This document shows positions 8,755 through 17,666 of a stretch of 64,000 nucleotides of DNA, one piece after another; within the stretch, counting starts at the first letter, position 1; each line of letters opens with the position of its first letter. The notes beneath the pieces were generated by a model, which saw only the letters and a program-made list of their open reading frames with translations, ran no database searches and was not told where the DNA came from. The position numbers and the translations under genes are program-made. The DNA lies in NCBI GenBank assembly GCA_910586675.1, contig CAJUJO010000003.1, positions 1 through 64,000 of the forward strand, read 5' to 3'. The stretch comes from an uncultured Christensenellaceae bacterium (lineage in GTDB: Bacteria; Bacillota; Clostridia; Christensenellales; Borkfalkiaceae).

Positions 8755-8768
8755 ACAAAGTACTTTGT
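8755..8768. promoter_or_regulatory. 14-bp perfect palindrome upstream of the aroH-cmk promoter
   Basis: ACAAAGTACTTTGT is self-complementary over 14 bp, followed 2 bp later by a second inverted repeat. It may be an operator. No regulator is identified. Confidence 0.35.
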
Positions 8769-8770
8769 CT

Positions 8771-8801
8771 GACATAAATATAAAATTTGCATATTTATGT
8801 C
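8771..8801. repeat. Inverted repeat upstream of the aroH-cmk promoter
   Basis: Perfect 11-bp arms GACATAAATAT and ATATTTATGTC with a 9-nt loop. It lies between the preceding flavoprotein gene and the TTGACT promoter; without a T-tract it looks more like an operator than a terminator. Confidence 0.4.
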
Positions 8802-8814
8802 GTTAAGTTAAAGT

Positions 8815-8843
8815 TTGACTTTTCTAAAAAGCACATTTATATA
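8815..8843 (+). promoter_or_regulatory. Promoter of the aroH-cmk gene
   Basis: -35 TTGACT (8815-8820), 17-bp spacer, -10 TATATA (8838-8843). A good ribosome site (ACGGGAG) precedes the ATG at 8869. Confidence 0.7.
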
Positions 8844-8868
8844 TGCATAAGAGTAACGGGAGATCATC

Positions 8869-9876
8869 ATGGTTATTATACGGGGAGCTACTACAATCGA
8901 GCGCGATGAAAAGATTGAAATTCAAAGGGCAGTAAAAGAATTGCTTGAACAAATCGAAATGCGCAATTCTCTTACGCGAAGCGAAATTATGAGTATCGTC
9001 TTTTCCAGTACGTCCGATATTCATTCATATTATCCGGCGAAAGCTGCACGGGAAGCGGGATTCGAGCATTGTTCATTATTTTCCGCAATGGAGCCCGATA
9101 TCGAAGGTTCCTTAAAATTATGCATTCGCGTCATGCTGTTTATCGAAAAGAATTTCACGCCTTGCCACATTTATCTGCGGGGGGCGAAGGTATTGCGCAA
9201 GGATATCGTGTCAAAAATGAATATTGCGCTCGACGGGCCTGCGGGAAGCGGAAAATCCACGGTTGCCAAAGAGGTCGCAAAAGATTATAATATTCTGTAT
9301 CTTGATACCGGCGCCATGTACAGGGCGTGCGCCCTCAAAGCAATGCAAGCGAAAATCGCGTTTGACGACGAAGAACGCTTGATTGAATTGATGAAAGAAA
9401 TCGATCTTTCTATTGAATATGAAGGCGGCGTGCAGAAAACGGTGCTGGACGGCAGGGATGTTTCGGAGGAGATTCGTCTGCCCGAAGTGTCTATGGCGGC
9501 GTCTACCGTATCGAAATGCCCGTGCGTGCGCGTCAAAATGGTTGAAAAGCAGCGCGAAATCGCACAGAAAATGTCTTGCGTGCTCGACGGAAGGGATATC
9601 GGAACTTATGTTCTGCCGGAAGCCGATTTTAAATTTTTCCTTACCGCCCGTCCCGAGGTACGCGCAAAGAGGAGATACGACGAGCTTGTCTCCAAAGGAC
9701 ACGCCGTTGATTTTGAGGAGCTGAAGGCAGACATCGTCAAGCGCGACGAACAGGATGCGACCCGTGAGTTCGCGCCTCTGAAAAAGGCGGATGACGCCGT
9801 TGAAGTGGACACTTCGGATATGACGATAAGCGAAGTCGTCGCTTTTGTTAAAAGTAAAATGCAGGAGAAAATTTGA
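8869..9876 (+). CDS. Chorismate mutase (AroH type) fused to cytidylate kinase
   Basis: Two enzymes in one 335-residue frame. Residues 1 to about 115 match the trimeric AroH chorismate mutase (chorismate to prephenate); active-site candidates are Arg5 (IRGATT), Glu75, Arg87 (CIRVM) and Tyr102 (HIYLRGA). Residues 117-335 are a complete CMP/dCMP kinase: P-loop GPAGSGKST (123-131), YLDTGAMYRA and LDGRDIGTYVLP. Only about two residues separate the domains, and the normal kinase start (Met117) is retained in frame. A separate kinase could therefore also be made from that Met. The next gene, plsC, overlaps the stop by one base. Confidence 0.88.
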   Translation: MVIIRGATTIERDEKIEIQRAVKELLEQIEMRNSLTRSEIMSIVFSSTSDIHSYYPAKAAREAGFEHCSLFSAMEPDIEGSLKLCIRVMLFIEKNFTPCHIYLRGAKVLRKDIVSKMNIALDGPAGSGKSTVAKEVAKDYNILYLDTGAMYRACALKAMQAKIAFDDEERLIELMKEIDLSIEYEGGVQKTVLDGRDVSEEIRLPEVSMAASTVSKCPCVRVKMVEKQREIAQKMSCVLDGRDIGTYVLPEADFKFFLTARPEVRAKRRYDELVSKGHAVDFEELKADIVKRDEQDATREFAPLKKADDAVEVDTSDMTISEVVAFVKSKMQEKI

Positions 9877-10613
9877 TGTCCGACGAAATGAACGCGAAAA
9901 CAGAAGAAAAGATTCGGACAAAGAAACATAAAAAAGAGAAAAAGACGCGGCTCATATTTCCCGCCGACAGAAAAGGGAGGCATAAAATGCCGCTCATGAA
10001 CGTATTGCGCGTCATGTTTTATCCTCTTCATGCGTTCGTATATCCGTTTAAGCTGTACGGAAACTGTAAAGTTGGAAATGGTGCCTATATATATATAGGC
10101 AATCATTATTCGCTTTGGGACATATTTTATCCGGCGCATACAACATGGGAAGGGATTCATTTTCTCGCCAAACATTCCGTGTTAGAGGCGCCTGTTATCG
10201 GTGCTTGGGCACGCAGAGTAGGTGTAATTGGCGCGCAGAGAGACGGTTCCGATGTGCGTACCTTAATGGATTCCATGAAGGTATTGAAGAATGGGGAAAA
10301 AATTTCTATTTTCCCCGAAGGAACGAGAAATAAAACGTCCGACGAAGAATTTTTGCCCTTTCACGGCGGCGCGGCGCTCCTTGCTATAAAGACGCAGACT
10401 CCGGTTATTCCGTTTGTGATTTGCAACCGTCCGAGGGTATTCAGGCGGACGCACGTCGTATTCGGCGAGCCGATGGAATTTACCGAATATTATGGAAAAA
10501 AGCTGTCGCAGGCGGATTACGACGAGGCGGAAGAAAAGTTAAAAAATAAATTGTACGAATTGCGTGAAGAACACCGTGGATATTTGCGCTCAAAAAAGAA
10601 AAGGAAAAAATAA
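9876..10613 (+). CDS. plsC: 1-acylglycerol-3-phosphate O-acyltransferase (PlsC family)
   Basis: Lysophosphatidate acyltransferase for phospholipid synthesis, 245 residues. The catalytic HX4D motif is NHYSLWD (76-82; His77, Asp82) and the glycerol-phosphate-binding motif is FPEGTR (146-151). The first 30 residues are strongly basic and precede a hydrophobic stretch that probably associates with the membrane. The ATG at 9876 overlaps the cmk stop and has GGAG nine bases upstream. Typical neighbour of cmk and ispH in Clostridia. Confidence 0.88.
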   Translation: MSDEMNAKTEEKIRTKKHKKEKKTRLIFPADRKGRHKMPLMNVLRVMFYPLHAFVYPFKLYGNCKVGNGAYIYIGNHYSLWDIFYPAHTTWEGIHFLAKHSVLEAPVIGAWARRVGVIGAQRDGSDVRTLMDSMKVLKNGEKISIFPEGTRNKTSDEEFLPFHGGAALLAIKTQTPVIPFVICNRPRVFRRTHVVFGEPMEFTEYYGKKLSQADYDEAEEKLKNKLYELREEHRGYLRSKKKRKK

Positions 10614-12698
10614 ATGCAAATCATTCTTGCGGAACACTGCGGTTTTTGTTCGGGCGTGAAAAGGGCGGTCGATACCGCGCTTGCGGCTCCCCAAGACACA
10701 TATGTACTTGGGGAGCTCATACACAACGAGGACGTGGTAAACCGCCTCTCTGCCCGCGGGCTTATCACCGTCAACAGTCTTTCGGAAGTTCCTTGCGGCG
10801 CACGGCTTTTAATTCGCTCTCACGGGGAAGGAAAAGCGGTGTTTGATGAATGCGCCGCCCGCGGTATTTCCGTAACCGATTGTACCTGCTCGTTCGTAAA
10901 GAAAACGCAGAATATCGTAAAAGAGTGCAGCGCCGCGGGAAAAACCGTCGTCATCGCGGGGCATCCGGAGCATCCCGAAGTAAAAGGGCTTGTCGGCTGG
11001 GCGAGCGGGGAAACTTACGTCATATCGTCGGAAGAGGAAGATTTTTCGTTTTTGAAGGAAAAAGAAGCGGTTTTAGTTTCTCAAACTACTTTTTCCGCTG
11101 AAAGATTTTTCAAAATTGTACAAATTCTTCAAAAAGTATGTCAAAAAACAGTTGAGATTTTCCGCACGATTTGTTATACTACTGTATGTCGGCAAAAAGA
11201 GGCGGAGCGACTCGCCCGATATTGCGACGCCGTTTTGGTGATCGGCGGCTTTCATAGCAGTAACACCAATAAACTGTACGAAATCGCGTCCGCATATTGC
11301 GACCGTGTTTATCGGCTGAAAAGCGCGGACGGGTTCGGATATGAAAAAATTCTAAATTTGAAAAGGGTCGGCGTAATAGCGGGAGCGAGCACTCCCGATT
11401 GGCAGACTCAGGAGGTTCTTTCTAAGATGGCAGAAGTGAATGCGGAAGTGCAGGCAACGACAATGCAGGACGTCGTTGAGGAGATGGGCAAAGAGGAACG
11501 GTACAGAAAGGGGCAGATTATCCCCGCTGCGATCGTGTTGGCGGCAGAGGACGGCATTTATGTTTCCGTGTCCGGCAAGGGGGAAATTTCCGTTGCGAAA
11601 GAAGATCTCGATTGCGAAGAGTACTCCCGCGAAGCGTATAACGCAAGAGTGGGCGAAGTAATCGACGTCATGGTTACCGAGGTCAGCCCCAAAGTCAAAG
11701 TTTCCGAAAAAATGGTGAAGAAGGTCCGCGAAGAAGAGCTTATGCTCAAAGACATCGAGGATGGAAAGGAGTTCACCGTTATCTGCACGGGATTCAACAA
11801 GGGCGGACTTACCGCGGAGCTCGGGACTTATCCCGTATTCGTTCCCGCCAAGGAAATCCGTACGGGCTATGTGAAAGAGCTGGATAAATATACGGGCAAG
11901 AAGCTCCGCTTGAAACTTATCGAAATCAGAAAAGAGCGCAGAAAAGAGATCATCGCTTCCCAGCGCGTCATTCTGGAAGCGGAAAAGCAGGCTCGCGACG
12001 AAGCGAAAGCCATTCGGGACGAGGCGTTCTTCGATTCCATTCACGTGAACGATATCGTGGAAGGTAAAGTGGAAAGAGTTACGTCGTTCGGGGCATTTGT
12101 TTCCGTCGAAGGATTCGATTGTTTGGCGCATATCTCCGATTTGTCTTGGACGGGCGTCAAGCAGGTTACCGACGTGCTTGAAATCGGAAAAACATATCAG
12201 TTCGTCATTCTTAAAATCGACCGCGAAGGAAAGAAAGTTTCTATCGGTTACAAGCAATTGCAGCCTCAGCCTTGGGAGCTTGCGGCCGATAAATATGCCG
12301 AGGGTGAAGTCGTTCACGGTAAGGTCGTTCGCATCGTTCCGTTCGGCGCGTTCGTCGAAATAGAAAAAGGAATCGACGGACTTGTTCACGTTTCCCAGAT
12401 TTCTCATGAATGGCTGGAAAATCCTACGTCTGTTTTGAGTATTGGGCAGGAGATCGACGCAAAAATCCTTGCGTTCAGTCCCGCGGAAAGAAAGATAACG
12501 CTTTCCATCAAGGCGCTCGCTCCCCGCGTTGAAACCTCCGAGCCCCGTTCGGAAAAGCCTGTGAAGGTGGGAGCAGCGAAAAAGGGCGGTAAGCGCAGTG
12601 CGTCTGCTGCCGATTCGGACGAATACAGAGAATGGAACGAAGGCGGGTACGGCGGCGCATCCATTGCCGATTTGCTCGGATCCGGAGAAGAGAAATAA
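10614..12698 (+). CDS. ispH-rpsA: IspH (HMBPP reductase) fused to ribosomal protein S1-like domains
   Basis: 694 residues. The N-terminal part, to about residue 283, is 4-hydroxy-3-methylbut-2-enyl diphosphate reductase, last step of the MEP isoprenoid pathway: iron-sulphur ligands Cys12 (CGFCSGV), Cys92 (TCSFVKK) and Cys187 (TICYTT), catalytic Glu122 (GHPEHPEVKG) and the SSNT motif near 216. The remainder holds four S1 RNA-binding repeats; the last two are most typical (VTSFGAFVSVEG and IVPFGAFVEIEKGIDGLVHVSQIS). The tail is Gly/Lys-rich. The fusion is known in Clostridia. Starts directly after the plsC stop and ends at a strong terminator. Dxs, encoded later in this window, feeds the same pathway. 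Confidence 0.92.
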   Translation: MQIILAEHCGFCSGVKRAVDTALAAPQDTYVLGELIHNEDVVNRLSARGLITVNSLSEVPCGARLLIRSHGEGKAVFDECAARGISVTDCTCSFVKKTQNIVKECSAAGKTVVIAGHPEHPEVKGLVGWASGETYVISSEEEDFSFLKEKEAVLVSQTTFSAERFFKIVQILQKVCQKTVEIFRTICYTTVCRQKEAERLARYCDAVLVIGGFHSSNTNKLYEIASAYCDRVYRLKSADGFGYEKILNLKRVGVIAGASTPDWQTQEVLSKMAEVNAEVQATTMQDVVEEMGKEERYRKGQIIPAAIVLAAEDGIYVSVSGKGEISVAKEDLDCEEYSREAYNARVGEVIDVMVTEVSPKVKVSEKMVKKVREEELMLKDIEDGKEFTVICTGFNKGGLTAELGTYPVFVPAKEIRTGYVKELDKYTGKKLRLKLIEIRKERRKEIIASQRVILEAEKQARDEAKAIRDEAFFDSIHVNDIVEGKVERVTSFGAFVSVEGFDCLAHISDLSWTGVKQVTDVLEIGKTYQFVILKIDREGKKVSIGYKQLQPQPWELAADKYAEGEVVHGKVVRIVPFGAFVEIEKGIDGLVHVSQISHEWLENPTSVLSIGQEIDAKILAFSPAERKITLSIKALAPRVETSEPRSEKPVKVGAAKKGGKRSASAADSDEYREWNEGGYGGASIADLLGSGEEK
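11152..11180 (+). promoter_or_regulatory. Possible internal promoter inside ispH
   Basis: TTGAGA (11152-11157), 17-bp spacer, TATACT (11175-11180) within an unusually A+T-rich stretch of the ispH part. If active it would give a shorter transcript covering the S1 domains. The encoded residues are normal for IspH, so it may be chance. Confidence 0.3.
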
Positions 12699-12716
12699 AA
12701 ATAATTCTGAAAAGAT

Positions 12717-12747
12717 AAAAAAATCCGCTTAATTGCGGATTTTTTTG
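12717..12747 (+). terminator. Rho-independent terminator after ispH-rpsA
   Basis: Stem AAAAAATCCGC/GCGGATTTTTT with a TTAATT loop and a 7-T run. Confidence 0.9.
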
Positions 12748-12806
12748 TTTATAAATAAACTGTTAATCTTTGTGGCAAGAGCCGCACGGAAAAGGAGCGA
12801 TACATA

Positions 12807-14624
12807 ATGGAAAAACAGGGTAATATACGCATTGCAAGTGAAAACATGATGCCCATCATCAAGAAATGGCTTTATTCCGAAAAGGACATCTTTTTACGCG
12901 AAATTGTTGCGAACGCTTCAGACGCAATCACAAAATTGAAAAAACTTTCCGACCTCGGAGAAGCGGCGAAGGAAGATGGGGAATATAAAATCGTTATTAC
13001 GACGGACGAAAAGGCTAAGACGCTGACCGTTGAAGATAACGGCATCGGCATGACGGCGGAAGAGGTAGAAACGTATATCACGCAGATCGCTTTCTCCGGC
13101 GCGGCGGATTTTGTCGATAAATATGAAAAAGCGGACGGAGACGGAATTATCGGGCACTTCGGGCTTGGATTTTATTCCGCATATATGGTCTCGGAAAATA
13201 TAGAAATTTTTACAAAATCTTATCGAGAAGGTTCCGTCGGCGTTCATTGGGCTTCCGACGGCAACAGCACGTATACCATCGGAGACTGCGATAAGCAGAC
13301 GCGCGGTACGAAAATCGTCATGCATATCGCTAAGGAAGAAAAGGAGTTTCTGCGCGAAAACACCGTGCGTGAATTGATTCGCAAATATTGCTCCTTTATG
13401 CCCTATAATGTATATCTCAATCCCAAGGACGGTGAGGAGGCAAAACCGCTCAATACGCCCGTTCCGCTGTATGTGAAACAACCCAAAGAATGCACGGAAG
13501 AGGAGTATAAAACGTTCTACCGTGAAACATTTTCCGACTTCAACGAACCGCTCTTTTGGATCCATCTTAACATGGAATATCCGTTCCGCTTAAAGGGGAT
13601 CCTGTATTTCCCGAAGGTACGCAAACAGGTTGAACTTGAACGCGGACAGGTAAAGCTGTATTGCAATCAGGTATATATCGCCGACAATATTAAAGAAGTC
13701 ATTCCCGAATTTTTAATGCTTTTGAACGGCGTAATCGACTGTCCCGATATTCCGCTGAACGTTTCGCGCTCCTTCTTGCAAAACGATGCGCAGGTAAAAA
13801 AGATTGCCAAGCACATTACGAAAAAGGTTGCCGATAAACTGAACGAGCTTTATCGCAACGACAAAGAAAAGTATGAAAATTGTTGGAACGACATTGCAAC
13901 TTTCGTGAAGTTCGGTTGTATTAAAGACGACGATTTTTATAATAAAGTGAAAGACATCATTATATTCAAAAATTTATCGGGAGAATACCGGCCACTCGTT
14001 TCCTGTTTCGGGGAAGAGGTAACGGAAGAAGAGGCGAAAGAAAATAAAGAACCGCAGACCGCGTATTACGTTTCCGACGAAAACAAACAGGCGCAATATA
14101 TTAAAATGTTCAAGGACGCGGGGTTGGATGCAGTTGTCTGCGACACATACATCGACCCGCACTTCATCAGTTATGTCGAGTATAAAAATCCTGCGCGCGT
14201 TCGGTTTACGCGTATTGATGCCGACATTGACGGTGCGCTGAAAGCTGCCGATGGCGGCGAAAACAAGGCGATAGAAGAGATTTTCACCCGCTCTCTCGAA
14301 GAGAAAAAGGTAAAAATCAAGACGGAAAAACTGAAAAATGCATCCGTCTCCGCCATCGTCAATGTTTCTGAATTCACGCGCCGTATGTCCGAGATGAACA
14401 GCTTTTACCGTATAGGGGATATGCCGTCGGAAATCACGCTTATCGTCAACACCGCGAATGAAGGGGTGTGCGCGCTCCCCGATAAAGACGAAGCAAAGCA
14501 AAAGGTCGCCGTAGAGCAAATATACTATCTCGCGCTGCTGGCATACAGGCAGCTGACTCCCGAGGAGTTGAACGTCTTTACGAAAAACAATAATTTGCTT
14601 ATCGAAAATTATTTGAAAAATTAA
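12807..14624 (+). CDS. htpG: Chaperone HtpG (Hsp90)
   Basis: ATP-dependent cytoplasmic chaperone, 605 residues, close to the usual 620-630. GHKL ATPase motifs: NASDAITKLKKLS, DNGIGMT, and the lid/GxxGxG region GHFGLGFYSAYMVS, then GTKIVMHI. Middle and C-terminal dimerisation domains follow. AAAGGAG precedes the ATG. I see no CIRCE element or sigma-A promoter close by. A strong promoter for the next gene follows its stop. Confidence 0.95.
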   Translation: MEKQGNIRIASENMMPIIKKWLYSEKDIFLREIVANASDAITKLKKLSDLGEAAKEDGEYKIVITTDEKAKTLTVEDNGIGMTAEEVETYITQIAFSGAADFVDKYEKADGDGIIGHFGLGFYSAYMVSENIEIFTKSYREGSVGVHWASDGNSTYTIGDCDKQTRGTKIVMHIAKEEKEFLRENTVRELIRKYCSFMPYNVYLNPKDGEEAKPLNTPVPLYVKQPKECTEEEYKTFYRETFSDFNEPLFWIHLNMEYPFRLKGILYFPKVRKQVELERGQVKLYCNQVYIADNIKEVIPEFLMLLNGVIDCPDIPLNVSRSFLQNDAQVKKIAKHITKKVADKLNELYRNDKEKYENCWNDIATFVKFGCIKDDDFYNKVKDIIIFKNLSGEYRPLVSCFGEEVTEEEAKENKEPQTAYYVSDENKQAQYIKMFKDAGLDAVVCDTYIDPHFISYVEYKNPARVRFTRIDADIDGALKAADGGENKAIEEIFTRSLEEKKVKIKTEKLKNASVSAIVNVSEFTRRMSEMNSFYRIGDMPSEITLIVNTANEGVCALPDKDEAKQKVAVEQIYYLALLAYRQLTPEELNVFTKNNNLLIENYLKN

Positions 14625-14645
14625 CGATATTTTTTTGAATAGGTC

Positions 14646-14675
14646 TTGACAATTGCCTTTAATATTTGTTATAAT
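14646..14675 (+). promoter_or_regulatory. Promoter of the cold-shock gene
   Basis: Consensus -35 TTGACA (14646-14651), 18-bp spacer, TATAAT (14670-14675). It leaves an mRNA leader of about 95 nt containing a terminator-like hairpin. Confidence 0.85.
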
Positions 14676-14706
14676 ATGTTCAGGCACTGAAAGATAGATT
14701 ATTTGT

Positions 14707-14751
14707 CCCGCAAATATAAGTCGTTCTTGCGCTTATTTTGCGGGCTTTTTC
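14707..14751 (+). promoter_or_regulatory. Attenuator-like hairpin in the csp leader
   Basis: Arms 14707-14720 and 14732-14744 pair over 13 bp with one bulged T (CCCGCAAAT.../...TTTTGCGGG) and are followed by CTTTTTC. It lies between promoter and start codon, so it would act as an attenuator or temperature-sensitive leader structure. Confidence 0.5.
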
Positions 14752-14777
14752 ATATCGGCGCCACAGGAGGTAACATC

Positions 14778-14990
14778 GTGAACGGAACTGTGAAATGGTT
14801 CAATGACGGAAAAGGCTACGGCTTTATTTCCAACGACGAGGGCGGAGACGATATTTTCGTGCATTTTTCCGCAATCCAGACCGAAGGTTTCCGCACGCTG
14901 AAAGAGGGGCAGAAAGTAACGTTTGAAACGGAACCCGATCCCAAAGACAGCGGCAAACTGCGCGCGGTCAACGTAGTGCCTGTTTCTTGA
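14778..14990 (+). CDS. Cold-shock protein (CspA/CspB family)
   Basis: 70-residue single OB-fold nucleic-acid-binding protein. RNP1 is KGYGFI (12-17) and RNP2 is IFVHF (26-30); it starts with the usual NGTVKWFN. Translation begins at GTG 14778, placed 7 bases after a perfect AGGAGG; a longer in-frame ATG at 14703 lies inside the leader hairpin and has no ribosome site. It acts as an RNA chaperone. The gene has its own promoter, structured leader and terminator. Confidence 0.93.
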   Translation: MNGTVKWFNDGKGYGFISNDEGGDDIFVHFSAIQTEGFRTLKEGQKVTFETEPDPKDSGKLRAVNVVPVS

Positions 14991-15007
14991 TTATAGATAC
15001 GGCTGAG

Positions 15008-15036
15008 AAAAGACGCGGAAATTCCGCGTCTTTTTT
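15008..15036 (+). terminator. Rho-independent terminator after csp
   Basis: 12-bp stem AAAAGACGCGGA/TCCGCGTCTTTT followed by TT. Confidence 0.9.
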
Positions 15037-15082
15037 ATTTTCCGTCATCACACTTTGCCGTTCCTCGGGAATATAATGCAAT

Positions 15083-16408
15083 ATGTTTTCCGAGGATTTT
15101 TTCAAAAACGGGAGTTTTTATTTCATCGGGATCGGTGGCGTTAGCATGAGCGCGCTTGCCAGTTTGCTTGTCGATTTCGGTGCGCACGTGCGCGGAAGCG
15201 ACGCCAAGCGCAGCGCGCAGACCGATCGGCTAATAAGGGAAGGAATATCCGTTTTGATCGGTGAAGAGGAAGAAATTACGGAAGACACCGTTGTTTATAC
15301 GGGCGCCGTAAATGACGGGCATCCGCAGCTTTCGGCGGCGCGTCGGGCGGGAAAACGCCTGATAACCCGTGCGGAATTGCTCGGAATGGTGGCGAAGGAA
15401 TATTCGAACGTCATTTCCGTTTCCGGCTGCCACGGCAAAACGACGTGCAGCGCGATGATTTCACATATTTTTTTTCGCGCCGAAAAGAAATTTACCTGTC
15501 ATATCGGCGGAGAAGATCTGCTTCTCGGAAATTACCATTCGATGGGGAGAGAATATTTCATTACAGAGGCCTGCGAGTTTCAAAGGAGTTTTTTAAGTTT
15601 ACAAAGCAAAATCGCCGTCATTTTGAATATCGACAGAGATCATACCGATTGCTATTCCGATGAAAAAGCGATTTTCGGCGCTTTTGCCGAATTTGCTTCC
15701 GCGGCGGAAAAGGTCCTTGTCAATGCCGACGACAGAAAGGCGCGCGCGCTTCCGCATGCGCTGAGCTACGGTTTGGACAGCGGTAACGTCCGAGCGGAAA
15801 ATATTCGGAGCGACAGGGAAAAATATTCTTTTACGATATCGGAAAAAGGAATTCCGATGATTCGCGTAAAACTCTCGCTGGTCGGAAAGGTTCACATCGG
15901 CAATGCTTTGGCGGCTTATTGCGCCGCACGACTTGCGGGACTTACGCCGCAGGAAATAAAACCGGGAATAGAAAGCTTTAAGGGCATCAAACGAAGGTTT
16001 GAACAAGTCGGACGGTTTTGCGGCGTTCCGGTTATTTGCGATTATGCGCATCACCCGCGTGAAATTCAAGAAACCTTTCATACCGCACAAAAATTATGTT
16101 CGGGAACGGTGCGATTAATTTTTCAGCCGCATACCTATACGCGAACGAGAGATTTGATGTCGGAATTTGCCGGCGTTTTGAAAGAGGCGGAAAACCCGAT
16201 AATATATAAAACGTTTGCCGCGCGGGAAAAATTTGACGCAGCGGGAAGCGCTTTTGCCTTGGTGAGCAGAATTCCGGAAGCATCATACGTGCAATCGTCC
16301 GAGCAGCTGAAAGCCCGATTGTGCGCAGACGGCTTAAAGTCGGATGACGTTATCCTCGTTCTCGGCGCGGGTGATATCTACGACGTGGCGCTCGGCATTC
16401 TCGATTAA
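15083..16408 (+). CDS. murC: UDP-N-acetylmuramate-L-alanine ligase
   Basis: Adds L-Ala to UDP-MurNAc in peptidoglycan synthesis, 441 residues. N-terminal Rossmann loop GIGGVSMSA (16-24), ATP P-loop GCHGKTT (115-121), then the Mur central (EACEFQRSFL, NIDRDHTD) and C-terminal (ICDYAHHPREI) motifs. The start has no clear ribosome site; instead a TATAAT (15072-15077) lies five bases upstream, so the mRNA may be leaderless, although no good -35 is visible. Confidence 0.93.
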   Translation: MFSEDFFKNGSFYFIGIGGVSMSALASLLVDFGAHVRGSDAKRSAQTDRLIREGISVLIGEEEEITEDTVVYTGAVNDGHPQLSAARRAGKRLITRAELLGMVAKEYSNVISVSGCHGKTTCSAMISHIFFRAEKKFTCHIGGEDLLLGNYHSMGREYFITEACEFQRSFLSLQSKIAVILNIDRDHTDCYSDEKAIFGAFAEFASAAEKVLVNADDRKARALPHALSYGLDSGNVRAENIRSDREKYSFTISEKGIPMIRVKLSLVGKVHIGNALAAYCAARLAGLTPQEIKPGIESFKGIKRRFEQVGRFCGVPVICDYAHHPREIQETFHTAQKLCSGTVRLIFQPHTYTRTRDLMSEFAGVLKEAENPIIYKTFAAREKFDAAGSAFALVSRIPEASYVQSSEQLKARLCADGLKSDDVILVLGAGDIYDVALGILD

Positions 16409-16423
16409 ATTGTTATCACTTTT

Positions 16424-16449
16424 CCCGCCGTCTGACGGCGGGTATTTTA
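16424..16449 (+). terminator. Probable terminator after murC
   Basis: GC-rich stem CCCGCCGT/ACGGCGGG with a 3-nt loop, followed by TATTTTATTT (interrupted T-tract). Confidence 0.65.
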
Positions 16450-16532
16450 TTTGTGAATTTGAATATTTTTCAAAAGTATAAGAATATTTATTATATTTAT
16501 TGAAGTTTATGCAAAAATATACCTTTATTCGC

Positions 16533-16562
16533 TTGACGGAAGCCATTTTTCGGGTTTATAAT
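16533..16562 (+). promoter_or_regulatory. Promoter of ilvC
   Basis: TTGACG (16533-16538), 18-bp spacer, TATAAT (16557-16562). The leader is only about 40 nt, so there is no room for a T-box. Confidence 0.75.
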
Positions 16563-16607
16563 ATATAGAAATAATATTTCCGAAAAGGAATGTTGCGGAG
16601 GCTTTGT

Positions 16608-17657
16608 ATGGCACATAAAATTTTCGACCCCGAAACGCAGGAAGCGCGCATTTTTCATGAATCCGATTGCGACCTTGATATCCTTAAAAAGAAAACGGTT
16701 GCCGTGATCGGTTTCGGCAGCCAGGGACACGCTCACGCGCTCAACTTAAAAGACAGCGGTGTAAAGGTAATTATCGGGCTGAATAAAGGCGGCAGAACAT
16801 GGCCGATTGCGGAGAAGGCGGGTTTTTCCGTTTACTCCGTAAAGGAAGCTGCGGAGAAAGCGGATATTATTATGATGCTTGTTCCCGACGAGAAGATGGC
16901 GGATATTTATAAAGAATCGGTTGCGCCCGTGCTTACCGCGGGGAAATATCTTGCATTTGCGCACGGCTTCAACATTCATTATAAACAAATTATTCCGCCC
17001 GCATCGGTCAACGTATTTATGATTGCCCCCAAGGGACCCGGTCATACCGTGCGCAGCGAATACGTCGAAGGGCACGGCGTTCCCGATCTCGTTGCCGTTT
17101 ATCAGGATCCTACGGGTGATACGATGGATGTTGCGCTCGCTTATGCGCTCGGAATCGGCGGCGCGCGCGCGGGCGTTCTCGAAACGACGTTCAAGTGCGA
17201 AACGGAAACGGATTTGTTCGGAGAACAGGCGGTGCTCTGCGGCGGCGTTACGGCACTCATGAAGGCGGGTTTTGAAACGCTTGTCGAAGCGGGATACGAT
17301 CCCAGAAACGCATATTTCGAATGCATTCATGAAATGAAGCTGATCGTAGATTTGATTTACAACGGCGGTTTCAAAAAAATGCGTTATTCCGTATCCGATA
17401 CGGCGGAATACGGCGATTACGAAACGGGCAAGCGCATTATTACCGATGAAACCAAAAAGGAAATGAAGAAGGTTCTTTCCGAAATTCAAGACGGTACGTT
17501 TGCTTCCAAGTGGATCTCCGAAAATAAGAGCGGGGGTAGGGCGCACTTTATCGCTTGCAGAGAAAACGAAGCGGCTCAAGAGCTTGAAAAAGTAGGTGAA
17601 GACCTCAGACAGTTGTATTCTTGGAACAAGGAAGACAAATACGACGAAACAAAATGA
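16608..17657 (+). CDS. ilvC: Ketol-acid reductoisomerase (class I)
   Basis: Second step of branched-chain amino-acid synthesis (acetolactate to dihydroxy-isovalerate). 349 residues. Cofactor loop GFGSQGHA (35-42), the specificity loop GLNKGGRTWP (58-67), and the acidic metal site region in the knotted C-domain (DLFGEQAVLCGG, ECIHEMKLIVDL). The start at 16608 is favoured because GCGGAG lies 7 bases upstream. It is monocistronic, away from other ilv/leu genes. Confidence 0.94.
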   Translation: MAHKIFDPETQEARIFHESDCDLDILKKKTVAVIGFGSQGHAHALNLKDSGVKVIIGLNKGGRTWPIAEKAGFSVYSVKEAAEKADIIMMLVPDEKMADIYKESVAPVLTAGKYLAFAHGFNIHYKQIIPPASVNVFMIAPKGPGHTVRSEYVEGHGVPDLVAVYQDPTGDTMDVALAYALGIGGARAGVLETTFKCETETDLFGEQAVLCGGVTALMKAGFETLVEAGYDPRNAYFECIHEMKLIVDLIYNGGFKKMRYSVSDTAEYGDYETGKRIITDETKKEMKKVLSEIQDGTFASKWISENKSGGRAHFIACRENEAAQELEKVGEDLRQLYSWNKEDKYDETK

Positions 17658-17666
17658 TAGAATGTT

